Shown here piece by piece: positions 33,505 to 43,600 of a stretch of DNA of 60,847 nt; position 1 is the first letter of the stretch; every line of letters starts with the position of its first letter. The position numbers were made by a program, and so were the translations under genes. This stretch comes from Saprospiraceae bacterium. Its GTDB lineage: Bacteria; Bacteroidota; Bacteroidia; Chitinophagales; Saprospiraceae. The notes beneath the pieces were generated by a model. It worked only from the letters and a program-made list of their open reading frames with translations, was not told where the DNA came from and ran no database searches. The stretch spans positions 75,603 to 136,449 of the forward strand of contig JAGPCT010000006.1 of assembly GCA_018057925.1 (NCBI GenBank), in the 5' to 3' direction.

Positions 33505-35238
33505 TTAATAACCTGAATTGGCATTACCTGAGTATTTAGAGCCTTTTCTAGATGACCCCGGAGTGTTAGCTCCTGCCTTAGGACCTGTAGGCTGAGCCAT
33601 TTCAACATCTTCCGAAGTAGCAACTTTAAACTCTACACGACGGTTCATATATTGTTGTCTTTCTGCTTGCTTGGTAATGTTGTGTGAAGCTGGCAAACCC
33701 GGTATTACAGGATCAGACTTGCCTTCATATTGCAATATGAATCTTTCTCTCGGAATATTATATGTCCCTACTAAGAAGTCGATGGCGGCCTTAGCTCTAT
33801 TGTAAGATAAGACTTTGTTATAGTCGTCACCTGCTCTTGCATCGGTATAACCATTTACAGTGATTTTCACATTAGGATTAGCCTTCATGACATCAGCAAC
33901 TGATTTCAATTGAGCATAAAACTCAGGTTTAACATAGTATTTATCCAAGTCAAAATGAATCATAGGTAACCACCAGTCATTTTTGGTAGCTTTAAGAGCT
34001 TCTGCCAAGCGAGATTCTGTGACAGGCTTATCCGTTATAACTGCAACACCTTTAGAATCCACTTCGTATCCCGGAGGAGAGAATGGTTCATCATCTTTGT
34101 AGTCAGGAATTCCATCTTTATCACTATCTAAAGTTATACCACGTGTATCAACCGGTGCACCTTGTGGAGAATTTTTCTCTTGGTCAATCATATCAATTAC
34201 ACCATCACCATCACTATCTGTTAGGTCAAATTTAGGTCTTTGCTTCAATTCGGCAACATCGTTCAATGCTCCATCTAATGGATTCATCCAATACAATGGC
34301 TCCGTTCTCTTATCAAACTTACCAAGGTTGATACCCAATCTAAGTGATGTATATTGGCCCGCATCTCTTGAATTAGTCTGATCGTAAATTGAACGGTTAA
34401 CAAATCCATCCCATGTATCATTGTCAACCCAATAATACTTATGCTCCAAAGATAAATTAACTCTTTTGTTGATTTTTCTTGATATACCAACAGATAAAGG
34501 AATAGTTACAGAAACGTTACCGTTATTAAATAAAGGTGAAACATCACGCTTATTACCTACTTTAATTTCGTATTCAGAATCCATAGCATCCTTAATCTTC
34601 TTAACATTGTCAGAATACTTGTCATCTACATTAAGATTCAATGCATTCCAGTTGATTGGAACTCCATTTGCCGAGTTATTTACTCTGGTATCTCTGGAAA
34701 TAGCTCCAACTCCCACTCCTACATAAAAATTCCACTTATTTCTTTCTTTATGAAAAAGAATGTTACCAATATTAAATATGGCTTCGACTGAACCACTTAA
34801 AGTAGTATTCTTATAATTACGATACATATCATTGGTAACTGAACCGTAATCAGGTAATTGCTCCAAAGCCATAACACTTCCGGAACTTAATCTGTCGTCA
34901 AATCCTTTTGTGGTCATGTATGCTCCATCTAAACGAATAGAAAGGGCATAATTAATGGCTTTTCTTAAGTGAAGCCCTGCACCCCATCCCGGGAAGGCGG
35001 TAGTTGGTACGTCACCACTAATTGCAAAGCGTCCAACATTTATTCCAAGCTCCCACATGTTTTTAGGCTTGGCAGAATATTTGCTCTGTCCTGCTCTCCA
35101 TTCACGATTTTGATCTGGGTTAACCGTCATTTCATCGGTGATAACCGGAGATTTAAATGATTCGTTTTGAGCATTTACTTCATTCCAAGTAACAATAGAA
35201 CTTAGAACAAAGATTAAAATGTACATTCTCTTAATCAT
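33505..35238 (-). CDS. OmpA-family outer-membrane protein with TSP3 repeats
   Basis: 577 residues. A signal peptide (MYILIFVLSSIVTWNEVNAQ) is followed by an N-terminal barrel-like region of about 300 residues. Two thrombospondin type-3 calcium-binding segments come next (DSDGDGVIDMIDQEKNSPQG and LDSDKDGIPDYKDDEPFSPP), then a C-terminal OmpA peptidoglycan-binding domain (VKITVNGYTDARAGDDYNKVLSYNRA, ending NRRVEFKV). The protein probably links the outer membrane to peptidoglycan. In Bacteroidota such proteins often support T9SS or gliding assemblies, and the T9SS block lies 1.2 kb away. The tail after the OmpA domain is Ser/Gly-rich. Own promoter box (35286-35293) and terminator (33455-33480). 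Confidence 0.93.
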   Translation of the reverse strand: MIKRMYILIFVLSSIVTWNEVNAQNESFKSPVITDEMTVNPDQNREWRAGQSKYSAKPKNMWELGINVGRFAISGDVPTTAFPGWGAGLHLRKAINYALSIRLDGAYMTTKGFDDRLSSGSVMALEQLPDYGSVTNDMYRNYKNTTLSGSVEAIFNIGNILFHKERNKWNFYVGVGVGAISRDTRVNNSANGVPINWNALNLNVDDKYSDNVKKIKDAMDSEYEIKVGNKRDVSPLFNNGNVSVTIPLSVGISRKINKRVNLSLEHKYYWVDNDTWDGFVNRSIYDQTNSRDAGQYTSLRLGINLGKFDKRTEPLYWMNPLDGALNDVAELKQRPKFDLTDSDGDGVIDMIDQEKNSPQGAPVDTRGITLDSDKDGIPDYKDDEPFSPPGYEVDSKGVAVITDKPVTESRLAEALKATKNDWWLPMIHFDLDKYYVKPEFYAQLKSVADVMKANPNVKITVNGYTDARAGDDYNKVLSYNRAKAAIDFLVGTYNIPRERFILQYEGKSDPVIPGLPASHNITKQAERQQYMNRRVEFKVATSEDVEMAQPTGPKAGANTPGSSRKGSKYSGNANSGY

Positions 35239-35285
35239 AGGAAATCTATTTTTATATTCAGTATTTAAATTTAAGATTTTGCCCG

Positions 35286-35293
35286 CAAAGATA
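35286..35293 (-). promoter_or_regulatory. -7 box TATCTTTG for the OmpA-family gene
   Basis: The reverse complement of CAAAGATA is an exact TAnnTTTG match, 47 bases upstream of the start at 35238. A -33 box is not visible. Confidence 0.5.
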
Positions 35294-35361
35294 GATTTAA
35301 TTTATAAATTTATATAAATAATATCCATCTTTATCCTTTATTTACAATATTTCTTAATTAT

Positions 35362-36408
35362 ATGTTATTTAATCTCAATATCCTTGAATCAGTCAACTTT
35401 CCTTTTTGCTCTGAATTGGATAAAAATTCAACATCAATTATTTTAAATAACCCCAAAAATGTATTATTCGTTTCTTTAGACGTTAAAATCTTAGAAAGTA
35501 TATCGACTTTGATTAAAAAATATTCATTTCAAAGGAATATTTCAATGAATTTTTATTTCTTAGGAATATTGAAAGATGATGCTCAACAATTTACATTAAT
35601 CAATGAAATATTGTCTGAAAGCAAATGTAAGATATTTATTTTACAAAAAGAACTTTCTGATTTAAATTTTATTCTTCAGGCAACAGATATTGCTAATATT
35701 ACCTCTAATATTCAAATTATTCATAACTCTTTATCTTATTGTTCCGATATAATTTCCAAGTTTAGCGCTCGAAGTATGGAGCAAGTTCTCAATATTGGTA
35801 TATCCGCTACACAACAGCATTTATCAGCAGAAGCATCTATTCCCAACCAATATTTTGACAGTTATAGATTAGGGTCTCTACTCAACCAAATTGAAACTCT
35901 TAGCATGCCTATTGCTTTTTCAAATATTTTAGTAGCCGATGTGTCTGCTCTCAAACAAAGTGATATTACTGGCCGCAAAACCACGTATTCAAGTGGTCTC
36001 ACTGCTCAAGAGTTTAATCAGATAGCAAGAAGTGCAGGCTTCAACGGTACACAAATCACTATTTTAACCGGACTTAATGACGTTATTGAAGATGAAATAA
36101 GCACTGATACGCTTGCCCAATTTATTTACTACTTTGTAGATGGCGTAATTAGCTATTCTCAAGTATGGGTTACACCTCACTTAACTGAATTTACAATCAA
36201 CGAATGTTTGCCATACGAACATATTTCTTTTTATAAAGATGATAATAACAACCGATGGTATGCCCAATATCCAACAACTTTGCCGGATCATTTAAAAAAC
36301 TATCAGAATGTGCCTTGTATGTATGAAGATTATGCTTTTTCTTCAAAGGGAGAATTATCTCCACGCTTGATGTCCATTTTCAATGCTATTGACGCATTAG
36401 TTAATTAA
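35362..36408 (+). CDS. Arginase-like (ureohydrolase fold) protein, probably inactive
   Basis: 348 residues. The C-terminal half resembles Bacteroidota arginase/formiminoglutamase-like proteins: YFDSYRLGSLLNQIE, then ILVADVSALKQSDITG (Asp193 in the position of the SxDxD motif), SGLTAQEFNQIARSAGF, FIYYFVDGV, EHISFYKDDNNNRWYAQYP and VPCMYEDYAFSSKGELSPR. Active ureohydrolases also need GGxH and DAHxD ligands in the first half. Here that region (ILQKELSDLNFILQATDI) has neither, so metal-dependent catalysis is unlikely. No signal peptide. It converges on murF with a 12-base overlap of the 3' ends. It may be a binding or structural protein; role unknown. Confidence 0.6.
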   Translation: MLFNLNILESVNFPFCSELDKNSTSIILNNPKNVLFVSLDVKILESISTLIKKYSFQRNISMNFYFLGILKDDAQQFTLINEILSESKCKIFILQKELSDLNFILQATDIANITSNIQIIHNSLSYCSDIISKFSARSMEQVLNIGISATQQHLSAEASIPNQYFDSYRLGSLLNQIETLSMPIAFSNILVADVSALKQSDITGRKTTYSSGLTAQEFNQIARSAGFNGTQITILTGLNDVIEDEISTDTLAQFIYYFVDGVISYSQVWVTPHLTEFTINECLPYEHISFYKDDNNNRWYAQYPTTLPDHLKNYQNVPCMYEDYAFSSKGELSPRLMSIFNAIDALVN

Positions 36409-37671
36409 TTTCTCTAATTGTAAGCCGCGCGAGCCTTTTATCAATACTTTGTAACCTGAATATTGTGACCAATGTAATCCAACTTTGGCTTCATCTGTGT
36501 TTTTATAATATATAAATTCAGGAAAATCAACTTTTAATGAATAAAATTGAGGACCCACTAAAATCACCATTGATATTACACCTTTAGCATCGCGTATCTT
36601 TTGCAAGACAAGCCTATGATACATCATAGAGTTTTCACCTAATTCAAGCATATCTCCCAATATAACTCCCCTATCGACTTGTTTCAAGTTTATAATGTTA
36701 TCTACAGCATGACTCATGGAGGAAGGGTTGGCATTATAAGCATCCATTATTATCTCAACTTCATCAATCTTCATTAACTGGGAGCGGTTATTTGTCGGTT
36801 GATACGATTGGATAGCATCAATCATTAAATCAGGGTCGCATCCAAAGTATTCTCCTACGCCAAGCGCCAACACTAGATTGGGCATGTTATAGTCGCCAAC
36901 TAAGTTAGTTCCTACCCGTTTTTTTCTATAATTAATAGTCAAAAAGCCATTATCCGAACCCTGTGGTTCAATAAATGTGCCACCATAATCTAATTCTTTT
37001 ATTCTCTTATTATTGGGGTCTTGTAAAAACAAAAGACTTTGTTCAGTAGTATTTAAAAAAAACTTCTTCCCATAATTATTTACATGATAAAACAATTCTG
37101 ATTTCGCTATTTTTACTCCTTCAGGACTACCGAATCCTTCAATATGAGCAATACCAATATTTGTAATTGCACCATAATCCGGCAGAGCTATTTTGCACAA
37201 ATCATGGATTTCTCCTTGGTGGTTGGCTCCCATTTCGACGATTATAAATTGTGCATCTTGAGGTGTTGCCAATAAAGTCAACGGCACACCGAGATGATTA
37301 TTCAAATTGCCTAGAGTATAGTGCGTTTTATACTTTGTCTGTAATACCGTCGCTAGGAGTTCTTTCGTAGTGGTTTTCCCATTTGATCCGGTTATGGCTA
37401 AAACCGGGATATCAAATGTCAATCGGTATTCTGAAGCAAGTTTTTGCAAAGCTTTTAAAGTATCGTCAACCACAACAACATTTTCAACTCCTAAAAATGT
37501 TTTGTCAGATGACACACAAAGAGATGCACCTTTTTCTATGGCCTGCATTACAAACTGATTCCCATCAAAATGTTCGCCTTTGATGGCAAAGTATATTTGT
37601 CCGGGCACAATTGTTCTAGTATCAATAGTTATTGATGGATGATCTAAAAATCTATTTAACAATGATGTCAT
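36397..37671 (-). CDS. murF: UDP-N-acetylmuramoyl-tripeptide--D-Ala-D-Ala ligase (MurF)
   Basis: About 424 residues. The enzyme adds D-Ala-D-Ala to the UDP-MurNAc tripeptide, the last cytosolic step of the stem peptide. Motifs: SITIDTRTIVPGQIYFAIKGEHFDGNQF (N-terminal uridine domain), VLAITGSNGKTTTKELLATVL (P-loop), TLGNLNNHLGVPLTLL, IVEMGANHQGEI and DAYNANPSSM. A longer frame reaches 37695 but its extra codons lie inside the gldJ terminator hairpin, so the ATG at 37671 (MTSLLNRFLDHPS) is chosen. murF downstream of gldJ is a conserved Bacteroidota arrangement. The 3' end overlaps the arginase-like gene by 12 bases. Confidence 0.96.
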   Translation of the reverse strand: MTSLLNRFLDHPSITIDTRTIVPGQIYFAIKGEHFDGNQFVMQAIEKGASLCVSSDKTFLGVENVVVVDDTLKALQKLASEYRLTFDIPVLAITGSNGKTTTKELLATVLQTKYKTHYTLGNLNNHLGVPLTLLATPQDAQFIIVEMGANHQGEIHDLCKIALPDYGAITNIGIAHIEGFGSPEGVKIAKSELFYHVNNYGKKFFLNTTEQSLLFLQDPNNKRIKELDYGGTFIEPQGSDNGFLTINYRKKRVGTNLVGDYNMPNLVLALGVGEYFGCDPDLMIDAIQSYQPTNNRSQLMKIDEVEIIMDAYNANPSSMSHAVDNIINLKQVDRGVILGDMLELGENSMMYHRLVLQKIRDAKGVISMVILVGPQFYSLKVDFPEFIYYKNTDEAKVGLHWSQYSGYKVLIKGSRGLQLEKLIN

Positions 37672-37685
37672 ACTATATAAACAAA

Positions 37686-37715
37686 AAATCCCCACAAAGT
37701 TAATTGTGAGGATTT
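37686..37715 (-). terminator. Terminator between gldJ and murF
   Basis: The stem AAATCCCCACA (37686-37696) / TGTGAGGATTT (37705-37715) has one C-A mismatch. On the minus strand it is followed by TTTTTTG. It lies 18 bases past the gldJ stop and just before the murF start, so murF may depend on read-through or its own promoter. Confidence 0.7.
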
Positions 37716-37732
37716 ATATTTTTAAACGATTA

Positions 37733-39232
37733 TTAATACTTTCGTTTTACTTTCTTTTGCTTGCCAAATTGGTTTCCGCTATCAGCACCATTGCCTTCAG
37801 GGCTTCCCATTCGTGTCATAGCGCATCTAAATCCGATTGTACGGTCAGACTTGTCTTCGTCTTTGAACCGTCTTGCTCCCGGAGACAACCAGAAAAGTCT
37901 ATCTGCCCAAGAACCACCTTTAATCACTCTTGACTTATTAGTAATCAAAGAGCTTACACCATATTCATATACACCATTAAAGGCCTCATCGCCGTCAAGG
38001 TAATTTCGCACATCTGCTTTTTTGAAATTCTCCCTATTGGCTATTGTAGAATCAACCATAAGCATATATTTCAGCCTACCCAAGCTATCTTTTTCAACCG
38101 GTTTTTCATCGGAGCCTAAGACCATTTGCTTAAACTCGTTACCTCTAAATGGGTTTAGATCTTGATTATCAACATCTCTTAAAGTGATTGAGTTAGTTGG
38201 TCGATATACATCAGCTACCCATTCTGAAACGTTTCCTGCCATGTTGTACAATCCAAAATCATTCGGGAAGTAGCTTCTAACATTAGCTGGTACGGATGAT
38301 CGGTCATTCAAGTTACCGGAAACACCCATATAATCACCACCAGCGATCTTAAAGTTAGCCATCATCTTACCCATGTATTTATTTCTTTTCTGATAACGAG
38401 GAGAATCACCATTCCATGGCAAGATACGACGATCCGTTACGATTTCATCTTTAGCTGAAAGCATATTGCCTTGTAAAGCCAGCGCTGCATATTCCCACTC
38501 AGCCTCTGTCGGTAATCTGTAGGCAGGTAATAATATACCGTCTTCGTAGGTTACTTTTCTTTCTCCACCGGTAGCAACATCTTTCAAGTTTTTCTTAACG
38601 CTTCCTTCGTACTGACCATACAAATATGCTTGAGTATTAAAGTTATCGCTATCTTTTTGCTCAGGATTTGGATTCAAAATACCTTTTTCGATGAGCATCA
38701 TCTCATTGACCCTATCAGACCTCCATTTACAATATTCATTAGCCTGTATCCACGATACGCCGACCACCGGATACTCGTCATAAGAAGGGAATCTAAAATA
38801 AGTCTCAACATAAGGCTCATTATAGGCTAATTCTTCTCTCCAACACATGGTATCAGGCAAAGAATTACGCCAAACTTGAGGATAATTATCTCCAAAAACT
38901 CTTTTGGTCCAATAAACATACTCTCGGTAGTCAATATTAGACACTTCAGTTTCATCCATATAGAATGAATTCACGGTAATTCTTCGTGGAACACTGTTCC
39001 ATTCATAAGTTACATCTTCCTGAGTAGCTCCCATGGTAAATGTTCCTCCTTCAACCAAGACCAAATTAGGACCGGTAGCTTGATCAAGTGCACTAGATTT
39101 AGTAAATCCACCCCACTTATGGTCATTATAGACCCAACCTGTTGTGCTAGAACGCTCTTCTTTCTTTTTACACGAACCTAAAGTTAGCAGTGCACAACCC
39201 AAAAGAATAAAAATTTTGAATGCCTGATTCAT
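37733..39232 (-). CDS. gldJ: Gliding motility lipoprotein GldJ
   Basis: A 499-residue lipoprotein. Signal sequence FKIFILLGCALLTLGSC with the lipidated Cys at residue 21, then a formylglycine-generating-enzyme/SUMF1-like fold: FTMGATQEDVTYEWNSVPRR, YPVVGVSWIQANEYCKWR, YRLPTEAEWEYAAL, FGLYNMAGNVSEWVADVY, KGGSWADRLFWLSPGARR and IGFRCA. GldJ is needed for T9SS function and gliding and stabilises GldK. The FGE-like fold is structural here rather than a sulfatase activator. The position next to murF and near porU/porV matches other Bacteroidota. C-terminal tail Lys-rich. Confidence 0.93.
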   Translation of the reverse strand: MNQAFKIFILLGCALLTLGSCKKKEERSSTTGWVYNDHKWGGFTKSSALDQATGPNLVLVEGGTFTMGATQEDVTYEWNSVPRRITVNSFYMDETEVSNIDYREYVYWTKRVFGDNYPQVWRNSLPDTMCWREELAYNEPYVETYFRFPSYDEYPVVGVSWIQANEYCKWRSDRVNEMMLIEKGILNPNPEQKDSDNFNTQAYLYGQYEGSVKKNLKDVATGGERKVTYEDGILLPAYRLPTEAEWEYAALALQGNMLSAKDEIVTDRRILPWNGDSPRYQKRNKYMGKMMANFKIAGGDYMGVSGNLNDRSSVPANVRSYFPNDFGLYNMAGNVSEWVADVYRPTNSITLRDVDNQDLNPFRGNEFKQMVLGSDEKPVEKDSLGRLKYMLMVDSTIANRENFKKADVRNYLDGDEAFNGVYEYGVSSLITNKSRVIKGGSWADRLFWLSPGARRFKDEDKSDRTIGFRCAMTRMGSPEGNGADSGNQFGKQKKVKRKY

Positions 39233-39341
39233 TTTTAAATAATCTGTTTTTAGCCAGTTATCCAGTATTCATCAACTTTACGGAGTAAAATTAATTCAAT
39301 ATTGGCTTCACTGTAATTCTACTTGTTTAATTTTAGAAGGT

Positions 39342-39371
39342 CAAAGATACAACTAATTAATTCTGTGCAAA
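39342..39371 (-). promoter_or_regulatory. Promoter TTTG-N18-TATCTTTG for gldJ
   Basis: On the minus strand TTTG (39371-39368), 18 bases, then TATCTTTG (39349-39342). The gldJ start at 39232 is 109 bases downstream, leaving a leader of about 100 bases. Confidence 0.65.
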
Positions 39372-39440
39372 ATTTTACCTACATTTTTTTTAACGCTTTT
39401 AACAGCATTTTATGATATTATCTTTTGTAAAAATGCATAT

Positions 39441-40442
39441 TTATCTAAATATCTTTGTACAGTCATGATATTTACCACCATTATCCTGATAAAATACATA
39501 ACTAAGACTCAATTCATGGGCACCGCCTGATCCAATTCCCAATTTACTTATTGTGGCATCATAACTATAACCGACCTTAAATGCCCCTGCATTATATCCC
39601 ACCACTGCGATGACAGCATCCGGATTATAAAAGCCATTGCGATAATATAAGCCGAAATTTAATGACCTCATTTCTAACAATGCGCCAACATTGATTTGCC
39701 CTAAATTCGATTGTTTTACGACGAGTATATTGGGAACTAATGCCATCTCTGAGCGACGTCCATAGCGCTCTTGCCCTATAGGTATTCTAAAGCCCCCCAT
39801 TGCCGTTAGCCTCATCGCCATCCCTTTTTTTGTATTACTTTCAGCAGAATAGAAGTTGATATCCGGTCGATTGGCATGCTTTATGCCGATACCCACATAA
39901 AACTTCTCATTGCTGACTACTCCACCTGCACCCATATCTAAAGAGGTTTTGTTTTTGAAATCCGGTGGAATTTCAGCTGATGGATATGGCAATCCACCTG
40001 GACTGATCGGCCCATGAACCGGATCTATTTGATCCATAAATAAGAACCTTTCATAATCAAGAGATACATTAATAAATCCTACCTGAATGCCCATTCTGAC
40101 TTTGGTATCATCCTTGAGCCTCACTTCATAAGAATATGAAAGCTCGCCATTGTACGTTTTATATATACCTTGTCCGGCTTCGTCCGCCATCAATGAGATT
40201 CCTATTCCACTATTGAGAGAAGGAAGATACTGATCTGCCCCGATAGCATACGTCACATAGTTGGATGACAATAAGTTATATTGATTCCGATAATTCATTC
40301 CTATACGCGTACCTCCACTATTTCCAGCCAAGGCAGGATTCAACTCCAATGGATGGGCATAAAACTGGGAAAACACCGGATCCTGCGCACCGAGAGCTAA
40401 GGAACACATAACAAAACTCAATACAGCTATTAATTTACCCAT
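39441..40442 (-). CDS. PorP/SprF family outer-membrane protein
   Basis: About 333 residues. Signal peptide MGKLIAVLSFVMCSLALGAQ, then the family start DPVFSQFYAHPLELNPALAG and IGMNYRNQYN, with alternating beta-strands to the end, as in the PorP/SprF outer-membrane barrel. SprF is required to export SprB adhesin; PorP works with PorE/PorK/PorL/PorM/PorN. A longer frame reaches 40475, but a -7 box overlaps that start, so ATG at 40442 is preferred. It is divergent from porU. The SprB-like adhesin at 47882 is 5 kb away, so a specific partnership is possible but unproven. Confidence 0.93.
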   Translation of the reverse strand: MGKLIAVLSFVMCSLALGAQDPVFSQFYAHPLELNPALAGNSGGTRIGMNYRNQYNLLSSNYVTYAIGADQYLPSLNSGIGISLMADEAGQGIYKTYNGELSYSYEVRLKDDTKVRMGIQVGFINVSLDYERFLFMDQIDPVHGPISPGGLPYPSAEIPPDFKNKTSLDMGAGGVVSNEKFYVGIGIKHANRPDINFYSAESNTKKGMAMRLTAMGGFRIPIGQERYGRRSEMALVPNILVVKQSNLGQINVGALLEMRSLNFGLYYRNGFYNPDAVIAVVGYNAGAFKVGYSYDATISKLGIGSGGAHELSLSYVFYQDNGGKYHDCTKIFR

Positions 40443-40472
40443 AAATTTCAGTTTAAAACTCCAAATGTAATA

Positions 40473-40480
40473 CAAATTTA
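40473..40480 (-). promoter_or_regulatory. -7 box TAAATTTG for the PorP/SprF-like gene
   Basis: The reverse complement of CAAATTTA matches TAnnTTTG, 31 bases before the ATG at 40442. It overlaps the longer frame's start codon, which excludes that start. TTTG candidates lie 17 and 23 bases further upstream. Confidence 0.6.
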
Positions 40481-40640
40481 GTATGACTTCAAAATTGCAA
40501 ACCCAAATATGTTAATATATTATATTTGCAACAAAATTTAAAATATTATTTGGCAACAATCGTTCTTATTTTTACATCTATTTTGAAATAAATATAACGG
40601 TTTCTTAGACCAATACATTTTAGTATATTAATACGTTTTT

Positions 40641-43600
40641 ATGCAGGATATTATTCCATCACTGTTCTTTCAAAAAGCAAAATTATTTTTCTTAAAATTA
40701 ATTTGCTTCACTACTTTTTTCTTTTCAATAAACTTTTTGTCAAGTCAGACAACTATTTCGCATACATTTAGCTTAGTTGATTTTCAAGATGCTGCCACCA
40801 AGGGTTTGAAAGAGAAAGGCGTCCTCATTTTCCCTTATAGTGAAGCTCAAATTCACAATCAAGTTGCGCTTATTTCTACACAAATAACCATAGGCAAAAC
40901 TTTTCAAGCCGACAAAGTAACCTTCACACCATATTTTAATAAAAATACGCTAACCATTCCATTCCATGAAGGGTTAAATTCGATAAATCCTACTTTTCAA
41001 AACTGGACCGGACGTGAAAACAATACTGTCGTAATCACTTTTTTACCGGGAAAATGGACTTCTATGAATAGCTTTCAGATGCTGGATTCCATTGCCTTTA
41101 CGGTAACACTTTCTGAAGACCTAAGACAAAGAAATAATCCTCCTCTATTCGCCTCTAATTCAATCCTGCAAAGCATCCCTACATATAAAATAAGTACTAC
41201 AGATGCCGGCATATATAAAATAGATAACCAGCTACTCAGTGACTTGGGCATCTCAACATCGGGATTAAATCCTCGTAATATCCATATTTATTCAACCAAT
41301 GCAGGCTCCCTTCCGGAATTAAATAGCGAACCACGCATAGATGATTTAGCTGAAATAGCTGTATTTATTGAAGGCGAAAATGATAATCGATGGGATCCAA
41401 GTGACTACATTTTGTTCTATTCACCAGGCTCGCATAAGGTTTTCAAAGATACTGACAGTACTTTGACACGCAAGACGAATATTTACGATGACTCTAAATA
41501 TTTTTTTATTCAAATAAATGATTCCCCCGGCAAAAGGATTCAAATATCCAATAGCCCTTCGGAACACATACTCCAGACCGACTCTTATGATTTTTATAAA
41601 AGATATGAAGTAGATAAGGTAAATCTTCTAAGAGAATATGCCCGGCTTGGTGCAGGTCAAATATGGCTGGATGAACTCATCACCGGCACATCACGCAATG
41701 TGGATATGACCAATATATTTAAAGTCGATAACGCCGTCGCAGGAGCTACCGGGACAGTTAAGATGGCATTTGCCGTAAGGAGCAAATCCAAATCAACTAT
41801 CCAAATGAAAGCCGACAATCAAACATCCGACATATCCTTTGGCACTACCTATATCGAAGACTCCGAATCAAGAGTAGCTTCTTATAATTCCGGAAAGTTG
41901 CCTTTTACTCAAAAAGGCGGCCAGTTGAATATTTCTTATAGCTTTCCGCAGGTCGCTACAGAAAGTCTAGGTTGGCCTGACTATGCCGAAATCAACGTAC
42001 GACGCTACCTTACGAAGTCTCAAGAACCCATTTTTTTTAGACTTAACAACCCCGGAATCAGTGGCAACATACAATATATCCTAAATGACCTACCAAACGA
42101 TGCCGCAATATGGGACATTACCAACCTATTCAACATCTATCGTTTTCCACTCAACATTGTCAATGGCAAAGGAGATATCACTGCTCCTTATCCTCAACAA
42201 AGAGAATTTATTTGCTTTTCTGCATCTGATATCAAAGTTCCACAAAAAATTGGTTTAGTGGAAGCTCAAAACATACATGGTTTGTCAACACCTGACATGG
42301 TCATTGTGTATCATCAAAAATTTGCAGATGAGGCCAAACAATACGCGGCATACAGGGGAAAGACCTCAGGCATCAATGTCGTAGCCATAGATATTGAACA
42401 AATAAAAAATGAGTTTTCAGGTGGAGCACAAGATCCCACAGGGATAAGAGACATGGCAAGAATGTTCTACTCAAGAGATCCTAATGTATTTAAATACTTA
42501 TTATTATTTGGCGACGGCAGTTATGACTACAAAGACCTGACTTTTACATCGGTTTCCAATAAAGTCAATTCTAATTATATTCCGGTTTACGAGTATCCAA
42601 GAAGTATATTTGACCCTATCCGGTCGATTCCTTCTGACGACTATTATGGATTTCTGGATGAAAATGAAGGAGAGATTGAAAATGGCGCTATCGATGTCTT
42701 TGTCGGGCGATTTCCCATACAAGATAAAAGTCAAGCGCAGTCCATTATAAATAAGGTAAAAACATACGAAACCAATAAAGAAACCTATGGTGACTGGCGT
42801 AACAACTTAATGCTCATTTCAGACGATTGGGATAATGCTACGAGTGACAACTTTATCGTTCAATCTGAACGACTTTTCACCAAAATTAAGGCGGCATATC
42901 CGATGCTCAATTTTTCAAAAATATTTTTGGATATATTCAAACAAGAATCGACTTTAGGTGGTCAAAGCTACCCAACTGCTGTACAAGCGATGAATGATCA
43001 ATTTAATAATGGCGTCTTAATTGCCAACTACATTGGGCATGGCGGTGTCGATGGTCTTGCCCAGGAAAGAATATTTGACCGTCTCACACTCAATGGAATG
43101 AAAAATCCTTACCGTTTGCCATTGTTTATTACCGGAACATGCTCCTTTGCCACTTATGACGATCCCGAAATTACATCTGTCGGAAAACTTTGCTTTACTA
43201 AACCAGAGGCCGGCATGATAGGCCTTATGACAACAACGCGCTCGGTGTATATCTCTTCCAATGAGGTATTCATCAACAAACTTTTCCAGATAATATATAG
43301 CAAACCCAATGGTGCCTTCCTTTCCAATGGTGAAATTTTAGCTACCGCAAAAAACAACTCTTCCGGTGCAGACCGGCTATCCTTTGTTCTTTTTGGCGAC
43401 CCTTCCATGACACTTGCCTTTCCTAAGGAAAAAGTTGTATTGGAAAAGGTAAACAACAAGGAATTAAATGAAAATGCTCCGGATACCCTGCACGCATTGG
43501 ATTATATTCAAATCAGCGGAAGTGTACGCAATGGCAACAATGACATTATTCAAGATTTCAATGGAACCGTTACCGTAACAGTTTTCGACAAATCTTTCAA

